A stretch of 64,000 nucleotides of DNA from Olsenella sp. An285. Lineage in GTDB: Bacteria > Actinomycetota > Coriobacteriia > Coriobacteriales > Atopobiaceae. A model generated the notes under the pieces. It did not search any database, was not told the DNA's origin, and saw only the letters and a program-made list of their open reading frames with translations. Shown here in pieces: positions 16,632 to 25,068 of this stretch (position 1 is the stretch's first letter; every line of letters starts with the position of its first letter). Position numbers and translations under genes: made by a program. The DNA lies in the NCBI RefSeq assembly GCF_002159625.1, contig NZ_NFIZ01000006.1, positions 1 to 64,000 of the forward strand. Direction: 5' to 3'.

Positions 16632-17111
16632 ATGCTTCGGATCGGACATGGGTTTGACGTGCACGCGTTCGCGGAGGGGCGCAGGCTGATACTGGGCGGC
16701 GTTACCGTGCCGTGTGAGCGCGGCCTGGCCGGCCACTCGGACGCGGACGTGCTCGCGCATGCCCTCATGGACGCCGTTCTGGGCGCCCTGCGCGAGGGCG
16801 ACATCGGCAGGCTCTTCCCCGACGACGACCCCGCCTACGAGGGGGCAGACTCGCTCGTGCTCATGCGCCGCGTGGCCGAGCTCGCGCGCGAGCGGGGCTG
16901 GCGCGTCGCGGACGCGGACTGCACCGTCGCCGCCCAGGCGCCCAAGCTCGCGCCCTACCGCGATCAGATGCGCGCCAACATGGCCGCGGCGCTGGGCGTT
17001 CCGACAGACGCGGTGGGCGTGAAGGCCACCACCACGGAGCGTCTGGGCTTCGTGGGCCGCGAGGAGGGCATCGCCGCCTGGGCCGTGGCCCTTCTCGAGC
17101 GCATCGAGTAG
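16632..17111 (+). CDS. ispF: 2-C-methyl-D-erythritol 2,4-cyclodiphosphate synthase
   Basis: IspF forms the cyclic diphosphate MEcPP, the step after IspE. The 159-aa trimeric zinc enzyme shows the ligands in GHGFDVHAF (Asp8, His10) and the SDADVLAHALMDAVLGA motif with the third His, plus KATTTERLGFVGREEGIAAWA near the C terminus. The ATG at 16632 follows GGGAGG. Separate translation signals and the long hairpin upstream set it apart from ispD. Confidence 0.96.
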   Translation: MLRIGHGFDVHAFAEGRRLILGGVTVPCERGLAGHSDADVLAHALMDAVLGALREGDIGRLFPDDDPAYEGADSLVLMRRVAELARERGWRVADADCTVAAQAPKLAPYRDQMRANMAAALGVPTDAVGVKATTTERLGFVGREEGIAAWAVALLERIE

Positions 17112-17195
17112 CGGAGGAGCCGCGGCGGGAGGTTCTTGTCGCCCTCCGGCGCTATACTGGTCCAACGCAAGACAGCCAACCATCAAGGAGCACCC

Positions 17196-18674
17196 ATGCT
17201 CGTCTACAACAGCCAGACGCACAAGAAGGAGGAGCTCGTCCCCCTGGAGGAGGGCAAGATCCGCATGTACGTCTGCGGCCCCACCGTCTACGACCAGATC
17301 CACATTGGCAACGCGCGGACGTTCCTCGCGTTTGACGTGATTCGCCGCTACCTCATGTACAAGGGCTACCAGGTCACGTTTGCCCAAAACCTCACGGACG
17401 TGGACGACAAGATCATCAACCGCGCCAACGAGGAGGGCAAGACGGCCGCCGAGGTTGCCGAGGAGTGCTCCGCCGCCTTCATCGAGCAGATGCACCGCTT
17501 TGGCGTGATGGACCCGGACATCCGCCCGCGCGCCACACGCGAGATCGAGGCCATGCAGGAGATGATCTCCCTACTCATCGAGCGCGGGCACGCCTACCCC
17601 GTGCCCTCGGGCGACGTCTACTTCTCCGTGCGCTCCGACCACAGCTACGGCGTCCTCTCTGGCCGCGACCTCGACCAGATGCGCGCCGGCGAGCGCGTGG
17701 AGGTCAACGACGAGAAGCGCGACCCCTTTGACTTTGCCCTCTGGAAGGCCGCGAAGCCCGGCGAGCCCAGCTGGCCCAGCCCCTGGGGCGACGGCCGTCC
17801 CGGCTGGCACACCGAGTGCTGCGCCATGATCCACCGCTACCTGGGCACCCCCATCGACATCCACGGCGGCGGCGCCGACCTCATCTTCCCGCACCACGAG
17901 AACGAGACCGCCCAGGCCATGTGCGCCTGGGACAGCGCCCTCGCAAAGACCTGGATGCACACCGGCATGCTCCGCGTGGACGGCGAGAAGATGTCCAAGA
18001 GCCTGGGCAACTTCTACACGCTCAAGGAGGTGCTCGACAAGTACCCGGCGGATGCGGTGCGCCTGCTCATGCTGCAGACCCACTACCGCGCCCCGCTCGA
18101 CTTCTCCTTCGAGCGCCTGGAGGGCGTGGCGGGCACGCTCGAGCGCCTGCAGACCTGCGTCCGCAACCTGCGCTGGTCCGCCGACCGCGCCCCGCAGGAC
18201 GGCGAGCTCAACGAGCTCGATCGCGCGCTCGGGCGCAAGATCGACGAGGCGCGCGCCGAGTTCTGCCGCCAGATGGACGACGACTTCAACACCGCCGGCG
18301 GCCTCGCCGCGATCTTCTCGCTCGTGACGGAGGCCAACACCTACCTCGCGGGCGCCGCGGACGACACCTCCACCGCGGTGTGCCTGCGCGCGGCGGACAT
18401 GCTCTGCGAGCTCGCCGGCGTCATGGGCATAGAGCTCCCGCGCACCTCGCAGGCAGACGACCTCCCCGCGGAGCTTGTTGACCTCGCGCGCGAGCACGCC
18501 GGCTACGAGGGCGACTCCGCCGCCGAGGCCGCCGGGGCGCTTCTCGCCGCCCGGCAGGAGGCTCGCGCCCAGAAGATGTGGGCCACGGCGGACGCCATCC
18601 GCGACGGCATCACCGCGCTCGGCCTCGTGGTCGAGGACACCGCCTCCGGCGCGCGCCTGCACCGCAAGGAGTAG
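17196..18674 (+). CDS. cysS: Cysteinyl-tRNA synthetase
   Basis: CysRS charges tRNA-Cys. The 492-aa class I synthetase has the zinc Cys in MYVCGPTVYD near residue 28, the HIGH-type motif IHIGNART near 36, zinc ligands around WHTECCAM (about 206-210) and HHENE (about 231-235), and KMSKSLGNF near 266. The C-terminal anticodon region is of normal size. The ATG at 17196 follows AAGGAG. A -10-like TATACT (17153-17158) lies upstream, without a well-spaced -35. I see no T-box in the 84-nt leader. The Mini-III RNase gene that follows cysS in Bacillus is absent. Confidence 0.96.
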   Translation: MLVYNSQTHKKEELVPLEEGKIRMYVCGPTVYDQIHIGNARTFLAFDVIRRYLMYKGYQVTFAQNLTDVDDKIINRANEEGKTAAEVAEECSAAFIEQMHRFGVMDPDIRPRATREIEAMQEMISLLIERGHAYPVPSGDVYFSVRSDHSYGVLSGRDLDQMRAGERVEVNDEKRDPFDFALWKAAKPGEPSWPSPWGDGRPGWHTECCAMIHRYLGTPIDIHGGGADLIFPHHENETAQAMCAWDSALAKTWMHTGMLRVDGEKMSKSLGNFYTLKEVLDKYPADAVRLLMLQTHYRAPLDFSFERLEGVAGTLERLQTCVRNLRWSADRAPQDGELNELDRALGRKIDEARAEFCRQMDDDFNTAGGLAAIFSLVTEANTYLAGAADDTSTAVCLRAADMLCELAGVMGIELPRTSQADDLPAELVDLAREHAGYEGDSAAEAAGALLAARQEARAQKMWATADAIRDGITALGLVVEDTASGARLHRKE

Positions 18675-18713
18675 GGTGCCGACGTACGCGCATGCCACCT
18701 TCTCTTTAATTCG

Positions 18714-18755
18714 CGCAAAAAAGTACGAGCAAATTTTTGCTCGTACTTTTTTGCG
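18714..18755. terminator. A/T-rich 20-bp-arm hairpin, bidirectional terminator or operator
   Basis: Perfect arms 18714-18733 and 18736-18755 contain the stem GTACGAGCAAA/TTTGCTCGTAC flanked by A6 on the left and T6 on the right, the classic form of a bidirectional Rho-independent terminator. It is strikingly A/T-rich for this genome. TATACT (18756-18761) adjoins it, 41 nt before the AlbA_2 gene, so it may also act as that gene's operator. Confidence 0.75.
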
Positions 18756-18796
18756 TATACTAGGAGAAAAACCGCGATGAAACCAAGGGGAGCCGC

Positions 18797-20053
18797 ATGC
18801 GCGAGTCCAAGACGGTTGAGTTCAAGGAGTCCGTAAGCAACTCGTTTCTTAAGACTGTCTCTGCATTTGCAAACTATGGTGGCGGTACGGTCTATTTCGG
18901 CGTCGCTGACGACGGGGCGACGGTGGGTCTGCGAGACCCCGTGGGAGCATGCCTCGATATCGAGAATCGCATCAACGACTCGATCTCGCCCGTTCCGGAG
19001 TTTACGCTCAGCGTGCGTGAGTCCACCTCGACCGTCGAGCTCAAGGTCATGCCGGGCATGGCGACCCCCTACCTCTATCGCGCAAAGGCTTTCAAGCGTG
19101 CGGACAGCGCGACGGTCGAGGTCGATCGTGTCGAGCTCATGCGCCTTGCACTCGCCGGCAGCAACCTACGCTTCGAGCAGCTTCCGGCGGATAATCAGGA
19201 CCTTACGTTCACGTGTCTCGGGGCGGCCTTGCGAGACGAGCTGGGGCTCGAGAAGTTCGACTCCGACACCCTCAAGACGCTGGACTTGCTCTCGCCTACG
19301 GGCAGCTATAACAATGCTGCGGCAATCCTGGCCGACAACAGCTCGTTTCCTGGAATCGATGTCGCGCGCTTTGGCGAGAGCATCAGCATGATACTCAAGC
19401 GCGCCACGTATGAAGGGGCATCGGTGCTCGCTGAGTTTGACGACGCGGTCCGGCTCTTTAGGGACGCGTATTGCTATGAGCTGGTGAAGGACGTCCACCG
19501 AACCACGGTGGAGACCATACCGGTCAGCGCCTTTCGCGAGGCTCTTGCAAACGCCGTTGTCCACAGAACCTGGGACGTTGCGGCGCGGGTGCGGGTATCA
19601 ATGTATCCCGATCGCGTCGAGGTCTCGTCCCCGGGGGGTCTTCCAGCGGGCATGTCCGAAGAGGAATATCTCTCCGGCAGGGTCTCTGCCATGCGCAACC
19701 CCATCCTGGCCAACGTGTTCTATCGCCTCAACATCATCGAGGCGTTTGGCACGGGAGTCATCCGGATCAGAGAGGCGTTTGAGCATAGCGTGACAAAACC
19801 CGAGTTCGTCATTTCGGAGAATTCGATAGTGGTCGTTCTCCCCCTCCTAAAGGAGGACAGAGGCCTGACCGAGGACCAGCAGCTGGTGTACGACCTGCTT
19901 GGTCCCGCGCGCCTCATGCCTGCCGGGGAGCTGGACCGGCATGTGAGCTTTAGCAGGTCAAAGCTTACGGGAATCCTTAAGCAGCTGATCTCTCTTGGGC
20001 TTGTGGAGACAAGCGGCACGGGCAGGGGCCTGAAGTATCGTCGCGTTTCGTAA
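18797..20053 (+). CDS. AlbA_2 (Schlafen-like) ATP-binding putative regulator
   Basis: This 418-aa protein starts with an AlbA_2/divergent-AAA domain (ESKTVEFKESVSNSFLKTVSAFAN; GGGTVYFGVADDG, residues 1-130). A GHKL-type ATP-binding region follows (FREALANAVVHRTW near 240; VEVSSPGGLPAGM near 275; GTGVIRI near 320). It ends in a winged-helix-like segment (about 360-418). Such proteins occur as transcription regulators and near defence genes; the target is unknown. ATG at 18797 follows AAGGGGA. It lies between cysS and rlmB, a junction otherwise conserved. Codon use is less G/C-biased than in its neighbours, suggesting transfer. It has its own hairpin upstream. Confidence 0.85.
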   Translation: MRESKTVEFKESVSNSFLKTVSAFANYGGGTVYFGVADDGATVGLRDPVGACLDIENRINDSISPVPEFTLSVRESTSTVELKVMPGMATPYLYRAKAFKRADSATVEVDRVELMRLALAGSNLRFEQLPADNQDLTFTCLGAALRDELGLEKFDSDTLKTLDLLSPTGSYNNAAAILADNSSFPGIDVARFGESISMILKRATYEGASVLAEFDDAVRLFRDAYCYELVKDVHRTTVETIPVSAFREALANAVVHRTWDVAARVRVSMYPDRVEVSSPGGLPAGMSEEEYLSGRVSAMRNPILANVFYRLNIIEAFGTGVIRIREAFEHSVTKPEFVISENSIVVVLPLLKEDRGLTEDQQLVYDLLGPARLMPAGELDRHVSFSRSKLTGILKQLISLGLVETSGTGRGLKYRRVS

Positions 20054-20098
20054 CGCGAGCTCGGTATACTGGCCGAGCGAGTCAACAGAGGGAGTCTC

Positions 20099-21010
20099 AT
20101 GGCAAAGAATCAGTCACGCACGCCGGGCCGCGACGTCCGCGGCGGCAAGGGCAAGGGGGCGCGGCCCGTCCGTCCGTCCGCGGGCAATCGAGCGCGGGGC
20201 GAGAAGAACCGTCCGCCCGCGCCTCGTCAGGGCGCTGCGCGCCGCGAGCCGAGGGACCGAACGGACCTCATTGAGGGCCGCAGGGCCGTCGAGGAGGCGC
20301 TCGCCTGCGGAATGCCGCTGAGAAGCGCGCTCGTTCAGGAGCGCTCGGGCGAGCGCGACCAGGCGCTGGAGCGCATCGCCGCCCGTCTGGAGGAGGCGGG
20401 CGTGCCGGTGGAGCGCGTGCCGCGCTCCCGCCTCGACTCCCTTTCGAGCCACGGCGCCCATCAGGGAGTCGTCGTGCGCACGCGCCCCTTCCAGTACGCC
20501 GAGCTCTCCGACGTGATTGCGGCGGCGGGGGAGGGCGACGCCCTCGTGGTGGTGCTCGACCACGTGACCGACCAGGGCAACTTCGGCGCCATCGTGCGCA
20601 CGGCCGAGGTCGTGGGCGCCGCGGGCGTGGTGGTGGCCAAGGCGCGCGCAGCCTCCGTGGGCGTGGGCGCGTACAAGACCTCCGCTGGCGCCGTCATGCA
20701 CCTGCCCATCGCGCAGGTCCCCAACCTCGCGCGCGCGATCGAGGAGCTCAAGGCGGCCGGCTTCTGGGCCTGCGCCGCCACGGAGCACGCCGAGCAGGAC
20801 GTCTGGCACGCCCCCATGGGCGGCCGTCTGGCGCTCGTCATGGGCTCCGAGGGCGAGGGCATCTCGCGCCTCGTGGCAGAGAAGTGCGACTTCGCGTGCC
20901 GCCTGCCCCAGCGCGGGCGCGTGGAGTCCCTCAACGTCGCGCAGGCCACGACCGTGCTCTGCTACGAGTGGCTGAGGCGCGTGGAGTGCGGGGCGGATGC
21001 CGATGCCTAG
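20099..21010 (+). CDS. rlmB: RlmB/TrmH-family rRNA 2'-O-methyltransferase
   Basis: SPOUT methyltransferase, predicted to methylate the 2'-O of G2251 in 23S rRNA. The 303-aa protein has a basic disordered N-terminal ~55 residues, a substrate-binding domain (RTDLIEGRRAVEEAL), and the knotted catalytic domain with motif 1 DHVTDQGNFGAIVRTAE, motif 2 VMGSEGEGI and motif 3 RVESLNVAQA. The order cysS-rlmB-yacP matches Bacillus. ATG at 20099 follows AGAGGGAG. A TATACT box at 20065 may start a transcript here. Close paralogues (TrmH, TsnR) cannot be wholly excluded. Confidence 0.9.
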   Translation: MAKNQSRTPGRDVRGGKGKGARPVRPSAGNRARGEKNRPPAPRQGAARREPRDRTDLIEGRRAVEEALACGMPLRSALVQERSGERDQALERIAARLEEAGVPVERVPRSRLDSLSSHGAHQGVVVRTRPFQYAELSDVIAAAGEGDALVVVLDHVTDQGNFGAIVRTAEVVGAAGVVVAKARAASVGVGAYKTSAGAVMHLPIAQVPNLARAIEELKAAGFWACAATEHAEQDVWHAPMGGRLALVMGSEGEGISRLVAEKCDFACRLPQRGRVESLNVAQATTVLCYEWLRRVECGADADA

Positions 21011-21539
21011 CCCCGCGCCGCGCGAGCTTCTCGTCGTGGACGGCTACAACGTGATCTACAAGTCCGCCCGCTACCTCGCCCGCATGGACGAGACCTCGGA
21101 CGGGGACCCCTTCGAGCAGGCGCGCGACTTGCTCGTGGCGGACGTGGCCGCCTACGCGAAGGGGCGCTACGAGCCCGTGATCGTCTTCGACGCCGCCGGC
21201 AACCTGTCGCCCGAGCGGCCGAACCTCTCCAAGGCCGGCGTCCGGATGGTCTTCTCGCCGGCCGGCGAGTCCGCGGACACGGTGATTGAGCGCCTGGTGA
21301 CGGAGGCGCGCCTCGCGCCGCAGGCAGTGACCGTGGTGACGTCCGACAGGACGATCCGCGCCACGGTGGGCGGCGTGCCCGTCACGCGCGTCTCGAGCGA
21401 CGTGCTCGTGGCAGACGTGAACGCCCTCGCCACGGAGTACAGCCGCGAGAACGAGGCGCGTCAGACGCAGCACATGCGCCTCGAGGACAGGATCGACCCC
21501 GCTGCGCGCGAGAAGCTCTGGAAGATCCTTCGCGGCTGA
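20997..21539 (+). CDS. yacP: NYN-domain RNase of the YacP/Rae1 family
   Basis: The 180-aa protein belongs to the YacP family; Bacillus Rae1 is a ribosome-associated endoribonuclease. The NYN/PIN-type acidic motifs are visible: LLVVDGYNVIYKS near residue 10, VIVFDAAG near 62, SADTVIERL near 92 and VVTSDRTIR near 111. The start overlaps rlmB by 14 nt (ATG at 20997; an ATG at 21003 is an alternative), so translation is likely coupled. sigH, which follows yacP in Bacillus, is absent; tRNAs follow instead. Confidence 0.88.
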   Translation: MPMPSPAPRELLVVDGYNVIYKSARYLARMDETSDGDPFEQARDLLVADVAAYAKGRYEPVIVFDAAGNLSPERPNLSKAGVRMVFSPAGESADTVIERLVTEARLAPQAVTVVTSDRTIRATVGGVPVTRVSSDVLVADVNALATEYSRENEARQTQHMRLEDRIDPAAREKLWKILRG

Positions 21540-21544
21540 CGCAT

Positions 21545-21589
21545 GGGACGGGGGGACGGAGCGGTGACAACCCCCCGTCCCCCCGTCCC
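21545..21589. repeat. GGGAC-family hairpin after yacP
   Basis: Perfect 15-nt arms GGGACGGGGGGACGG (21545-21559) and complement (21575-21589), starting 5 nt after the yacP stop. Related to 14554-14600. Confidence 0.8.
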
Positions 21590-21618
21590 GTCCGGTATCC
21601 GCTATCATGTATGTGCGC

Positions 21619-21693
21619 GCCGGTATGGCTCAATGGCAGAGCAACGGTTTTGTAAACCGTGGGTTGGGGGTTCGACTCCCTCTACCGGCTCCA
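21619..21693 (+). tRNA. tRNA-Thr (anticodon TGT)
   Basis: Acceptor GCCGGTA pairs with TACCGGC; the anticodon stem ACGGT/ACCGT holds loop TTTGTAA with anticodon TGT. CCA is encoded at 21691-21693. A TATCAT box at 21603-21608 is a possible -10. Confidence 0.94.
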
Positions 21694-21702
21694 GATTTTT
21701 TT

Positions 21703-21734
21703 CGAGGCCGTAGCGCGCCCGCGCCGCGGCCTCG
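21703..21734 (+). terminator. Hairpin after tRNA-Thr(TGT)
   Basis: CGAGGCCG (21703-21710) pairs with CGGCCTCG (21727-21734), followed by CTTCTTTC. It separates this tRNA from the promoter of the next tRNA-tuf unit. Confidence 0.55.
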
Positions 21735-21818
21735 CTTCTTTCGAACAGCGAACACCTTGTCTGACCTGCGCATGTGTGCAACTCGTGTGTATAGATACGC
21801 CCGGCAGCGGGGTATAGA

Positions 21819-21847
21819 TTGACAAGAGATTTGCATCGTCGTAAATT
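21819..21847 (+). promoter_or_regulatory. Strong promoter of the tRNA-Tyr/Thr/Met-tuf unit
   Basis: Consensus TTGACA (21819-21824), exactly 17 nt, then TAAATT (21842-21847), 51 nt before tRNA-Tyr. The region is locally A/T-rich, as expected for a stable-RNA promoter. Confidence 0.85.
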
Positions 21848-21898
21848 ATTCCCCGCTTGCGAGGGAGAAAGCGCCTCGCGGGTGGCTGAAAACGGAAT

Positions 21899-21982
21899 GG
21901 GGATGTGGCACAGCGGCAACTGCGGCGGACTGTAAATCCGCTCCCTCTGGGTTCCTTGGTTCGAGTCCAAGCATCCCCACCA
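21899..21982 (+). tRNA. tRNA-Tyr (anticodon GTA)
   Basis: 84-nt tRNA with the long variable arm typical of Tyr. Acceptor GGGGATG pairs with CATCCCC; anticodon loop CTGTAAA gives GTA. CCA is encoded. Confidence 0.95.
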
Positions 21983-21985
21983 TTC

Positions 21986-22061
21986 GCCCGTGTAGCTCAG
22001 TCGGTAGAGCACTTCGTTGGTAACGAAGAGGTCACCGGTTCAAATCCGGTCGCGGGCTCCA
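21986..22061 (+). tRNA. tRNA-Thr (anticodon GGT)
   Basis: Acceptor GCCCGTG pairs with CGCGGGC (one G-U); the anticodon loop TTGGTAA gives GGT. CCA is encoded. It lies three bases after tRNA-Tyr, clearly co-transcribed. Confidence 0.95.
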
Positions 22062-22089
22062 TTTTCCCTTTTCGGTCGCAAGGCACCAT

Positions 22090-22166
22090 GCCGGTGTAGC
22101 TCAGTTGGTTAGAGCACGCGGCTCATACCCGCGATGTCACTGGTTCGAGTCCAGTCACCGGTACCA
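22090..22166 (+). tRNA. tRNA-Met (anticodon CAT)
   Basis: Anticodon stem CGCGG/CCGCG with loop CTCATAC gives CAT. Acceptor GCCGGTG pairs with CACCGGT through a G1-U72 wobble, with CCA encoded. It lacks the C1-A72 mismatch of initiators, so it is an elongator Met tRNA or possibly a tRNA-Ile2 with modified C34. Confidence 0.9.
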
Positions 22167-22175
22167 GAGTTCTTG

Positions 22176-22193
22176 GCGGCGCTTCGGCGCCGC
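22176..22193 (+). promoter_or_regulatory. Hairpin between tRNA-Met and tuf
   Basis: GCGGCGC-TTCG-GCGCCGC is a very stable UUCG-capped hairpin, flanked by GTTCTT and AAGAAC that can extend the stem. There is no T tract. It could serve as a processing site or partial attenuator between the tRNAs and tuf. Confidence 0.6.
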
Positions 22194-22258
22194 TTGGCAT
22201 AAGAACGAAGCAAGTACATTGGGAAGGCCAAAAGGTCGGTTCCAGAAGGAGGATGGCA

Positions 22259-23464
22259 ATGGCCAAGGAGAAGTTCGATCGTTCCAAGCCCCACGTAAAC
22301 ATCGGTACCATTGGTCACGTCGACCACGGCAAGACCACCACGACCGCGGCCATCACCAAGGTCCTCTCCGAGACCGACGGCTGCAAGGCTGACTACACCG
22401 CCTTCGAGAACATCGACAAGGCTCCCGAGGAGCGTCAGCGCGGCATCACCATCAACGTTGCCCACATCGAGTACGAGACCTGGGAGCGCCACTACGCTCA
22501 CGTCGACTGCCCGGGCCACGCTGACTACATCAAGAACATGATCTCCGGTGCGGCTCAGATGGACGGCGCCATCCTCGTCATCGCCGCCACCGACGGCCCC
22601 ATGGCCCAGACCCGCGAGCACATCCTTCTCGCCCGTCAGGTCGGCGTTCCCTACATCATCGTCTTCCTCAACAAGTGCGACATGGTTGACGACGAGGAGC
22701 TCATCGACCTCGTCGAGATGGAGACCCGCGACCTCCTGACCGAGTACGACTTCCCCGGCGACGACCTGCCGATTATCCGTGGCTCCGCCCTCGGCGCCCT
22801 CAACGGCGAGCAGAAGTGGGTCGACTCCATCGTCGAGCTCATGCACGCTGTCGACTCCTACATCCCGACCCCGCCGCGTGACAACGACAAGCCGTTCCTG
22901 ATGGCCATCGAGGACGTCATGACCATCTCCGGCCGCGGCACCGTCGCTACCGGCCGTGTCGAGCGCGGCGAGCTCAAGCTCAACGACCCCGTCGAGATCG
23001 TCGGCATCCGCGAGAAGCAGACCTCCGTCGCCACCGGCATCGAGATGTTCCGCAAGACCATGGACTTCTGCGAGGCTGGCGACAACGTCGGCATCCTGCT
23101 CCGCGGCATCAAGCGCGAGGACATCGAGCGCGGCCAGGTCATCTGCAAGCCCGGCTCCGTCCAGCCGCACCAGAAGTTCACCGGTGAGATCTACGTCCTC
23201 ACCAAGGAGGAGGGTGGCCGTCACACCCCGTTCTTCGCCGGCTACCGTCCGCAGTTCTACTTCCGCACCACCGACGTCACCGGTGACATCTCCGAGCTCA
23301 CCGATGCCAACGGCACCAAGGTTGAGATGGCTATGCCTGGCGACCACATCACCGTCACCTGCGAGCTCATCCACCCGATCGCTATGGAGCAGGGCCTCAA
23401 GTTCGCTATCCGCGAGGGTGGCCACACCGTCGGCGACGGCCGTGTCTCCTCGATTCTCGACTAA
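22259..23464 (+). CDS. tuf: Elongation factor Tu
   Basis: EF-Tu delivers aminoacyl-tRNA to the ribosome. The 401-aa protein has the G1 loop GHVDHGKT near residue 19, G2 RGITIN, G3 DCPGH, G4 NKCD and G5 GSALGAL, then beta-barrel domains II and III. The ATG at 22259 is preferred to the one at 22253 because AGAAGGAGG ends at 22252. It is transcribed with the preceding Tyr, Thr and Met tRNAs, like the E. coli tRNA-tufB operon, and is not in the str operon here. A strong terminator follows. Confidence 0.97.
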   Translation: MAKEKFDRSKPHVNIGTIGHVDHGKTTTTAAITKVLSETDGCKADYTAFENIDKAPEERQRGITINVAHIEYETWERHYAHVDCPGHADYIKNMISGAAQMDGAILVIAATDGPMAQTREHILLARQVGVPYIIVFLNKCDMVDDEELIDLVEMETRDLLTEYDFPGDDLPIIRGSALGALNGEQKWVDSIVELMHAVDSYIPTPPRDNDKPFLMAIEDVMTISGRGTVATGRVERGELKLNDPVEIVGIREKQTSVATGIEMFRKTMDFCEAGDNVGILLRGIKREDIERGQVICKPGSVQPHQKFTGEIYVLTKEEGGRHTPFFAGYRPQFYFRTTDVTGDISELTDANGTKVEMAMPGDHITVTCELIHPIAMEQGLKFAIREGGHTVGDGRVSSILD

Positions 23465-23484
23465 CTTCTACCGAAGCTAGTTCT

Positions 23485-23519
23485 GGACCCGGCGTCCCTT
23501 AAGGCGCCGGGTCCTTTTT
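23485..23519 (+). terminator. tuf Rho-independent terminator
   Basis: A perfect 10-bp stem GGACCCGGCG/CGCCGGGTCC is followed by five T. Confidence 0.93.
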
Positions 23520-23532
23520 CAGCTGCGAATGC

Positions 23533-23561
23533 CGTGCAAGAGTGACAGGCACTTTTGCACG
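23533..23561. repeat. Short GGGAC-family relative
   Basis: Arms CGTGCAAGAGTG (23533-23544) and CACTTTTGCACG (23550-23561) pair at 11 of 12 positions. The sequence matches the arm of the element at 42786-42862. Confidence 0.6.
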
Positions 23562-23627
23562 GGCGTTTTCTGCTGCGGCGCTCACATTTGCGGATTTTGT
23601 GATGTAGCCAACGCACACCTGGAAGAG

Positions 23628-23657
23628 TTGACAACATGGGCGTGCCGATGGTATCGT
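23628..23657 (+). promoter_or_regulatory. rpmG promoter
   Basis: TTGACA (23628-23633), an 18-nt spacer and TATCGT (23652-23657), about 60 nt upstream of rpmG. Confidence 0.65.
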
Positions 23658-23717
23658 TCTCCATCGCGTCACGTTCGAGGGAAACCCCCTCCAACGAGAA
23701 GTTCTTCAGGAGGATCA

Positions 23718-23867
23718 ATGCGTACTCTAGTTACCCTCGCGTGCACCGAGTGCAAGCGCCGCAACTACACCACGGACAAGAACAAGGCCAACAACCCCGA
23801 TCGCATGGAGTTGAAGAAGTACTGCCCGTGGTGCCGCAAGCACACGCTTCACAGGGAGACCCGCTAA
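23718..23867 (+). CDS. rpmG: 50S ribosomal protein L33
   Basis: This 49-aa zinc-binding form of L33 has CTEC near the N terminus and CPWC near residue 36, giving a four-Cys ribbon. It is a structural component of the large subunit near the E site. The ATG at 23718 follows CAGGAGG. It heads a transcript continuing through tRNA-Trp into secE-nusG, as in many Gram-positives. Confidence 0.96.
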   Translation: MRTLVTLACTECKRRNYTTDKNKANNPDRMELKKYCPWCRKHTLHRETR

Positions 23868-23887
23868 CCTAGGTGGGTTTTCATCAC

Positions 23888-23963
23888 AGGCCAGTAGCTC
23901 CAATGGTAGAGCGGCGGTCTCCAAAACCGTTTGTTGAGGGTTCGAGTCCTTCCTGGCCTGCCA
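23888..23963 (+). tRNA. tRNA-Trp (anticodon CCA)
   Basis: Acceptor AGGCCAG pairs with CTGGCCT; the loop CTCCAAA gives anticodon CCA. CCA tail encoded at 23961-23963. It sits between rpmG and secE. Confidence 0.95.
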
Positions 23964-24034
23964 GATTTCACCACCGGCTTTCCCTTCGGGGTTAGCCGGT
24001 TTCCATGTAAGGGACGTTTTCTAGGAGTCGACGG

Positions 24035-24421
24035 ATGGCGAACAAGGACCGTAACAAGAGGAGCGCCCGCAAGGCTCGCGCCGAGGAGCGCGCCCGCGTC
24101 GAGGCCGCCCAGGCCGCGTCTGCGCCCGCCGACGACTCCAAGAAGGCGGCCAAGGGCCTGACCAAGGCCAAGGACGAGAAGAAGCCCGAGAAGAAGGCGG
24201 ACAAGAAGGCCGAGAAGAACCCTGGCTTCTTCGGTCGCCTTCGCTCGTACCTCGGCGACGTTCGCTCCGAGATGCGCCGCGTCGTGTGGCCCTCTCGCGA
24301 GGAGCTCAAGAGCTACTCCGTCGCGATCATCGCCATGCTCATCGTCTTTGGCATCGTCATCTGGCTCGTTGACTCCGGCATCGTGGCTGCGCTGGTGGGC
24401 TTCACCGGCCTGAGGGGGTAG
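24035..24421 (+). CDS. secE: Preprotein translocase subunit SecE
   Basis: SecE stabilises SecY in the Sec channel. The 128-aa protein has a long Lys/Ala-rich cytoplasmic extension (1-65), the conserved amphipathic segment EMRRVVWPSREEL near 82, and a single membrane helix (about 97-115, IIAMLIVFGIVIWLV). The single helix is the usual Gram-positive form; the basic extension is common in actinobacteria. It is followed two bases later by nusG. Confidence 0.95.
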   Translation: MANKDRNKRSARKARAEERARVEAAQAASAPADDSKKAAKGLTKAKDEKKPEKKADKKAEKNPGFFGRLRSYLGDVRSEMRRVVWPSREELKSYSVAIIAMLIVFGIVIWLVDSGIVAALVGFTGLRG

Positions 24422-24423
24422 GC

Positions 24424-24972
24424 ATGGCTAAGCGTTGGTATGTGATTCACACCTACTCCGGCTACGAGAACAAGGTCAAGGCTGACCTCGAGCACCGCAT
24501 CGAGACCTACGGCCTCGAGGACAAGGTTGTGGACATCCAGATCCCGACCGAGGAGGTCACCGAGATCAAGGACGGCGGCAAGCGCGAGACCAAGGAGTCC
24601 AAGGTCTTCCCGAGCTACGTCCTCGTTCGCATGGAGATCGACGACAACACCTGGGCCGTCGTGCGCAACACGCCCGGCGTCACCGGCTTCGTCGGCCTCG
24701 ACGGCAAGCCCACCCCGCTTCGTCGCGACGAGTTCGACAAGATCATGCGTCGCTCCGGCGGCCGCGGCACCACCGCCTCCGTGCCCAAGCGCACCTCCAC
24801 CAACCTCGAGGTCGGCCAGACCGTGCGCGTCCTCTCGGGCCCGCTCGCGGACTTCGACGGCCAGATCTCCGAGGTCATGGCCGAGTCCGGCAAGGTGAAG
24901 GTCATGCTCATGATTTTCGGCCGCGAGACCCCCGTGGAGCTCACCCTCGACCAGATCTCCGTCATCAGCTAG
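24424..24972 (+). CDS. nusG: Transcription termination/antitermination factor NusG
   Basis: NusG binds RNA polymerase and links it to Rho or the ribosome. The 182-aa protein has the NGN domain starting KRWYVIHTYSGYENKVKAD and a C-terminal KOW domain (VGQTVRVLSGPLADFDGQI). No actinobacterial N-terminal extension is seen. It begins two bases after secE. Confidence 0.96.
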   Translation: MAKRWYVIHTYSGYENKVKADLEHRIETYGLEDKVVDIQIPTEEVTEIKDGGKRETKESKVFPSYVLVRMEIDDNTWAVVRNTPGVTGFVGLDGKPTPLRRDEFDKIMRRSGGRGTTASVPKRTSTNLEVGQTVRVLSGPLADFDGQISEVMAESGKVKVMLMIFGRETPVELTLDQISVIS

Positions 24973-25068
24973 GAGTTCCCGCCAGCCCGGCATCGGTGAG
25001 GATAGCTTCTCGGGCTCGGCGCTTACATAGCAGTATCTTCACGACACGTTTCCCCAAGGAGAAGAACC

